Positions 49,570 to 51,503 of a stretch of DNA of 51,503 nt are shown here, in pieces. The translations under genes were made by a program, and so were the position numbers. The stretch covers positions 1 through 51,503 of the forward strand of contig JAAYTK010000022.1 of NCBI GenBank assembly GCA_012523775.1, written 5' to 3'. The stretch comes from Clostridiales bacterium. Lineage in GTDB: Bacteria; Bacillota; Clostridia; Lachnospirales; Lachnospiraceae. Position 1 is the first letter of the stretch; each line of letters opens with the position of its first letter. The notes under the pieces were generated by a model. It worked only from the letters and a program-made list of their open reading frames with translations. It made no database searches and was not told the origin of the DNA.

Positions 49570-50979
49570 TTATAATGTACCATGCTTTCTCAGAGGTCTT
49601 GCCTCGCTTTTGTTATACAGCATCTCAAATGCATATATTACATGCTTTCTAACCGTCTCGGGCTCAATAATATTATCAACATATCCACGTTTTGCTGCAG
49701 ATAATGCGCCGTTTTGAAGTGAAGCATATTGAGTAGATTTCTCATTGATAACCTCAGAAGACTCACCTTCATACATAATCTGTGCGGCTAATTTGGGATC
49801 CATCATTCCTATTTCTGCATTTGGAAGTGCAAACACATAGTCTGCTCCAATATGTTTGGAATTCATTGATATATAAGCGCTTCCATATGCTTTGCCGGTA
49901 ATCACATTGACCTTAGGAACAGTAGCATCCGTAAACGCATAGGTCAACTCAGCTATAGCCTTAGATATGGTTTTTTCCTCATTAACATCAGCCTTATAAC
50001 CGATTACATTAGTTAGGGTAAGTATAGGAATATTAAAGGCATCACAGAAACGGACAAAGGATGCAGCCTTTTTACATCCATCTGTCGTAATAACGGATTC
50101 CGCTTTATCAGTCGTCCTGTTAGCAATGGCTCCTATTGTTAATCCATTAAGACGAATAAATCCGGTCACTATCTCTAGAGCATATGCCGATTTTATTTCA
50201 AGAAAATAATTATTATCGGAAATATCAATAATTGCATTCTTAACATCCATTAAATTCTGAGAAAATGACGGAACCAGACGGTTTAAATCATCACTACATT
50301 CTGTTATACAGACTTCCTCTTCATTATTGGACGGGATTATTGAAATAAGCTCTCGTATTTTATTTAAGACCTCAAGCTCGGTATCACCGACAAAGTCAAT
50401 GGCACCTGATTTTGCATTAAAATCTGCACTTGAGGTGTCTAGTTTTTCCTTACTATTTCCTAATAGTGAATTAGGGGTTTGCATGAAAAGCCTAGCATTA
50501 TTTTTCTCCATAAATGAAAAATCACTTAAGGATGCCATAACGGACAGTCCACCGCCGCTGTTGCCGAATATGGCGGTAATCTGTGGAATTACACCCGAAG
50601 CCATAATCTGTTTCGAATATATTTCTCCAAAACCGTTTAATGCATCGGTAGATTCCTGCAGTCTCATCCCGGTTGAATCCAAAAGACCGATTACAGGCGC
50701 TCCGACCTTAAGTGCCAGATCATATATAGCGACTATTTTTTTTGCATGCATTTCACCTACAGAACCACCCAAAGATGACGAATCCTGACTGAATACATAG
50801 ACAGGGTTGCCGTCTATGAGACCATAGCCTGTTATGACTCCGTCATTGGGGATATCCTTCTGGTCTAGATTAAAGTCTGTACTTCTTTTTGTTATGAATG
50901 CACCGACTTCAACAAAACTATTGTCATCAAGCAATGAAGTTATCCTTTCTCTTGCTGATAGTTGTGCTCTATTAGACAT
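49570..50979 (-). CDS. Acyl-CoA carboxyltransferase-domain protein, divergent (MmdA/12S type)
   Basis: A 469-residue protein of the acyl-CoA carboxylase beta family, somewhat short at its N-terminus (about 510 residues is usual). The two oxyanion-forming loops are altered: the usual SGGARIQ reads STGMRLQ (residues 102-108) and GPCAGGAVYSPA reads GNSGGGLSVMAS (139-150). The C-terminal lobe is still recognisable, with VITGKAYGSAYISMNSKHIGADYVF. It may use a non-standard acyl-CoA or have lost activity. GGAGGG precedes the ATG. It is the first gene of the decarboxylase cluster with its own promoter. Confidence 0.85.
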   Translation of the reverse strand: MSNRAQLSARERITSLLDDNSFVEVGAFITKRSTDFNLDQKDIPNDGVITGYGLIDGNPVYVFSQDSSSLGGSVGEMHAKKIVAIYDLALKVGAPVIGLLDSTGMRLQESTDALNGFGEIYSKQIMASGVIPQITAIFGNSGGGLSVMASLSDFSFMEKNNARLFMQTPNSLLGNSKEKLDTSSADFNAKSGAIDFVGDTELEVLNKIRELISIIPSNNEEEVCITECSDDLNRLVPSFSQNLMDVKNAIIDISDNNYFLEIKSAYALEIVTGFIRLNGLTIGAIANRTTDKAESVITTDGCKKAASFVRFCDAFNIPILTLTNVIGYKADVNEEKTISKAIAELTYAFTDATVPKVNVITGKAYGSAYISMNSKHIGADYVFALPNAEIGMMDPKLAAQIMYEGESSEVINEKSTQYASLQNGALSAAKRGYVDNIIEPETVRKHVIYAFEMLYNKSEARPLRKHGTL

Positions 50980-51008
50980 TTACAGCCCTCCATTTTTCTA
51001 AAAGTAGT

Positions 51009-51063
51009 AGAAAACCAATTTTCTGCCAATTGTAATTGTATAATATTTAAAAACAAAAGGCAA
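51009..51063 (-). promoter_or_regulatory. Predicted promoter and leader hairpin of the decarboxylase cluster
   Basis: TTGCCT (51063-51058), 17 bp, TACAAT (51040-51035) on the minus strand. In the leader a 6-bp hairpin AGAAAA-TTGG-TTTTCT (51024-51009) lies about 30 bp before the start codon. It fits transcription of the five genes from 50979 to 45997. Confidence 0.55.
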
Positions 51064-51090
51064 GCATCAATAATTTTATTTAATATAATT

Positions 51091-51503
51091 TTATATACTA
51101 TTTAAGCATTTCCGAATTTTATCAATACTAAAACCTTTACGGTAAAGAGATGCCACAAGCTTTTGCTTATCCTCTCTGCTTAAATCATGTGGATTTCTGT
51201 ATTTTTTATGAATAGCCTTGTTTATTGCCAAAATCTCATAATCAATGTCCTCTGAGGATTCATTATATTCTTTTGTTATAATCTTTTCAATTATTTCTTT
51301 ATTTATTCCCTTTTGACTAAGCTTAATCTTTATAGCCAATGAGCTTTGTATGCCTTTCTTCAGGCGTATATAATTCATAGCATAGCGTTCGTCATTAATA
51401 TAATTGTATTCTTTCAGATACTCAATTGTCCTGTTAATAATATCATCAGTGTAATATGCATCTTTAAGCTTTATATAGAGCTCCTTTTCTGTTCTGTCCA
51501 TAT
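51091..51503 (-). CDS. recX: Regulatory protein RecX, 5' end beyond the window
   Basis: The last 137 codons of a RecX-family protein, an inhibitor of RecA filaments, built of three-helix repeats. The visible part holds motifs RTEKELYIKLKD and YNYINDERYAMNYIRLKKG (second repeat), and a final repeat ending RKCLNSI. RecX proteins are usually 200 or more residues; the methionine at the window edge aligns with the middle of the family (R(T/S)EKEL), so the true start lies outside. It is followed by the decarboxylase cluster, with 111 bp between them. Confidence 0.85.
   Translation of the reverse strand, partial: MDRTEKELYIKLKDAYYTDDIINRTIEYLKEYNYINDERYAMNYIRLKKGIQSSLAIKIKLSQKGINKEIIEKIITKEYNESSEDIDYEILAINKAIHKKYRNPHDLSREDKQKLVASLYRKGFSIDKIRKCLNSI

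Noticed and set aside
1-51503. CRISPR arrays, tRNA/rRNA genes, insertion sequences, phage genes
   Set aside because: None seen: no evenly spaced long direct repeats, no transposase or integrase motifs, and no cloverleaf-like segments with CCA ends in the gaps.

Overview
The window is a continuous stretch of AT-rich chromosome from a Gram-positive, endospore-forming, strictly fermentative bacterium, most likely a Lachnospiraceae-type clostridium. The evidence is a full-length spoIVA, strong GGAGG ribosome binding sites, several TTG starts, clostridial gene order (ylxM-ffh-rpsP-khpA-rimM-trmD-rplS; der-plsY-gpsA-spoIVA; mreBCD-PBP2-minCDE-rodA) and a sodium-pump decarboxylase cluster. The genus cannot be fixed from sequence alone. 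Every gene but one (a small DUF378 protein) lies on the minus strand, so transcription runs from high to low coordinates. I saw no tRNA, rRNA, insertion sequence, prophage or CRISPR array.

Layout, in transcription order. 51.5-51.1 kb: 5'-truncated recX. 51.0-46.0 kb: a five-gene membrane decarboxylase/transcarboxylase cluster (carboxyltransferase, OadG-like, biotin carrier, OadB, 5S-type subunit). 45.9-38.5 kb: the SRP/ribosome block (ylxM, ffh, rpsP, khpA, rimM, trmD, rplS, lepB, rbgA, rnhB, FlhB-C-like, yraN). 38.5-31.0 kb: pgeF, DUF512 radical SAM protein, der, plsY, gpsA, a second lepB, spoIVA. 30.7-29.6 kb: an exported NlpC/P60 hydrolase under a near-perfect promoter. 29.5-19.9 kb: a membrane MutS-like ATPase, rnhA, mutS, mutL, miaA, an aluminium-resistance/methionine gamma-lyase family protein and DUF4321. 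19.8-8.8 kb: radC, mreBCD, a very long PBP2, minCDE, rodA, mgsA, a lipoprotein DD-carboxypeptidase and a small P-loop protein. 8.3-0 kb: HlyD-like adaptor, yggS, sepF, ylmH, divIVA, aroB, lspA, rluD-type synthase and an AAA/DUF4143 ATPase.

Functionally the window is mainly housekeeping: cell shape, division-site placement and septation (mre, PBP2, rodA, min, sepF, divIVA), mismatch repair, protein targeting and processing (ffh, two lepB, lspA), ribosome and tRNA maturation (rimM, rbgA, der, trmD, miaA), phospholipid synthesis (gpsA, plsY) and sporulation.

No obviously new multi-protein system stands out. The most unusual signals lie in the short gaps between genes and in a few proteins. Four minus-strand genes have striking structure at their translation start: a hairpin that would bridge a distant Shine-Dalgarno to the aroB AUG, competing hairpins in the minD leader, a predicted three-way junction between rpsP and khpA, and a perfect 13-bp dyad over the ylxM-ffh start. 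Protein oddities are a methylglyoxal synthase with Thr at the position of the catalytic Asp, a PBP2 with a ~245-residue insertion, and a carboxyltransferase with altered oxyanion-loop motifs. All structural statements come from reading the sequence by eye, with no folding or database computation.
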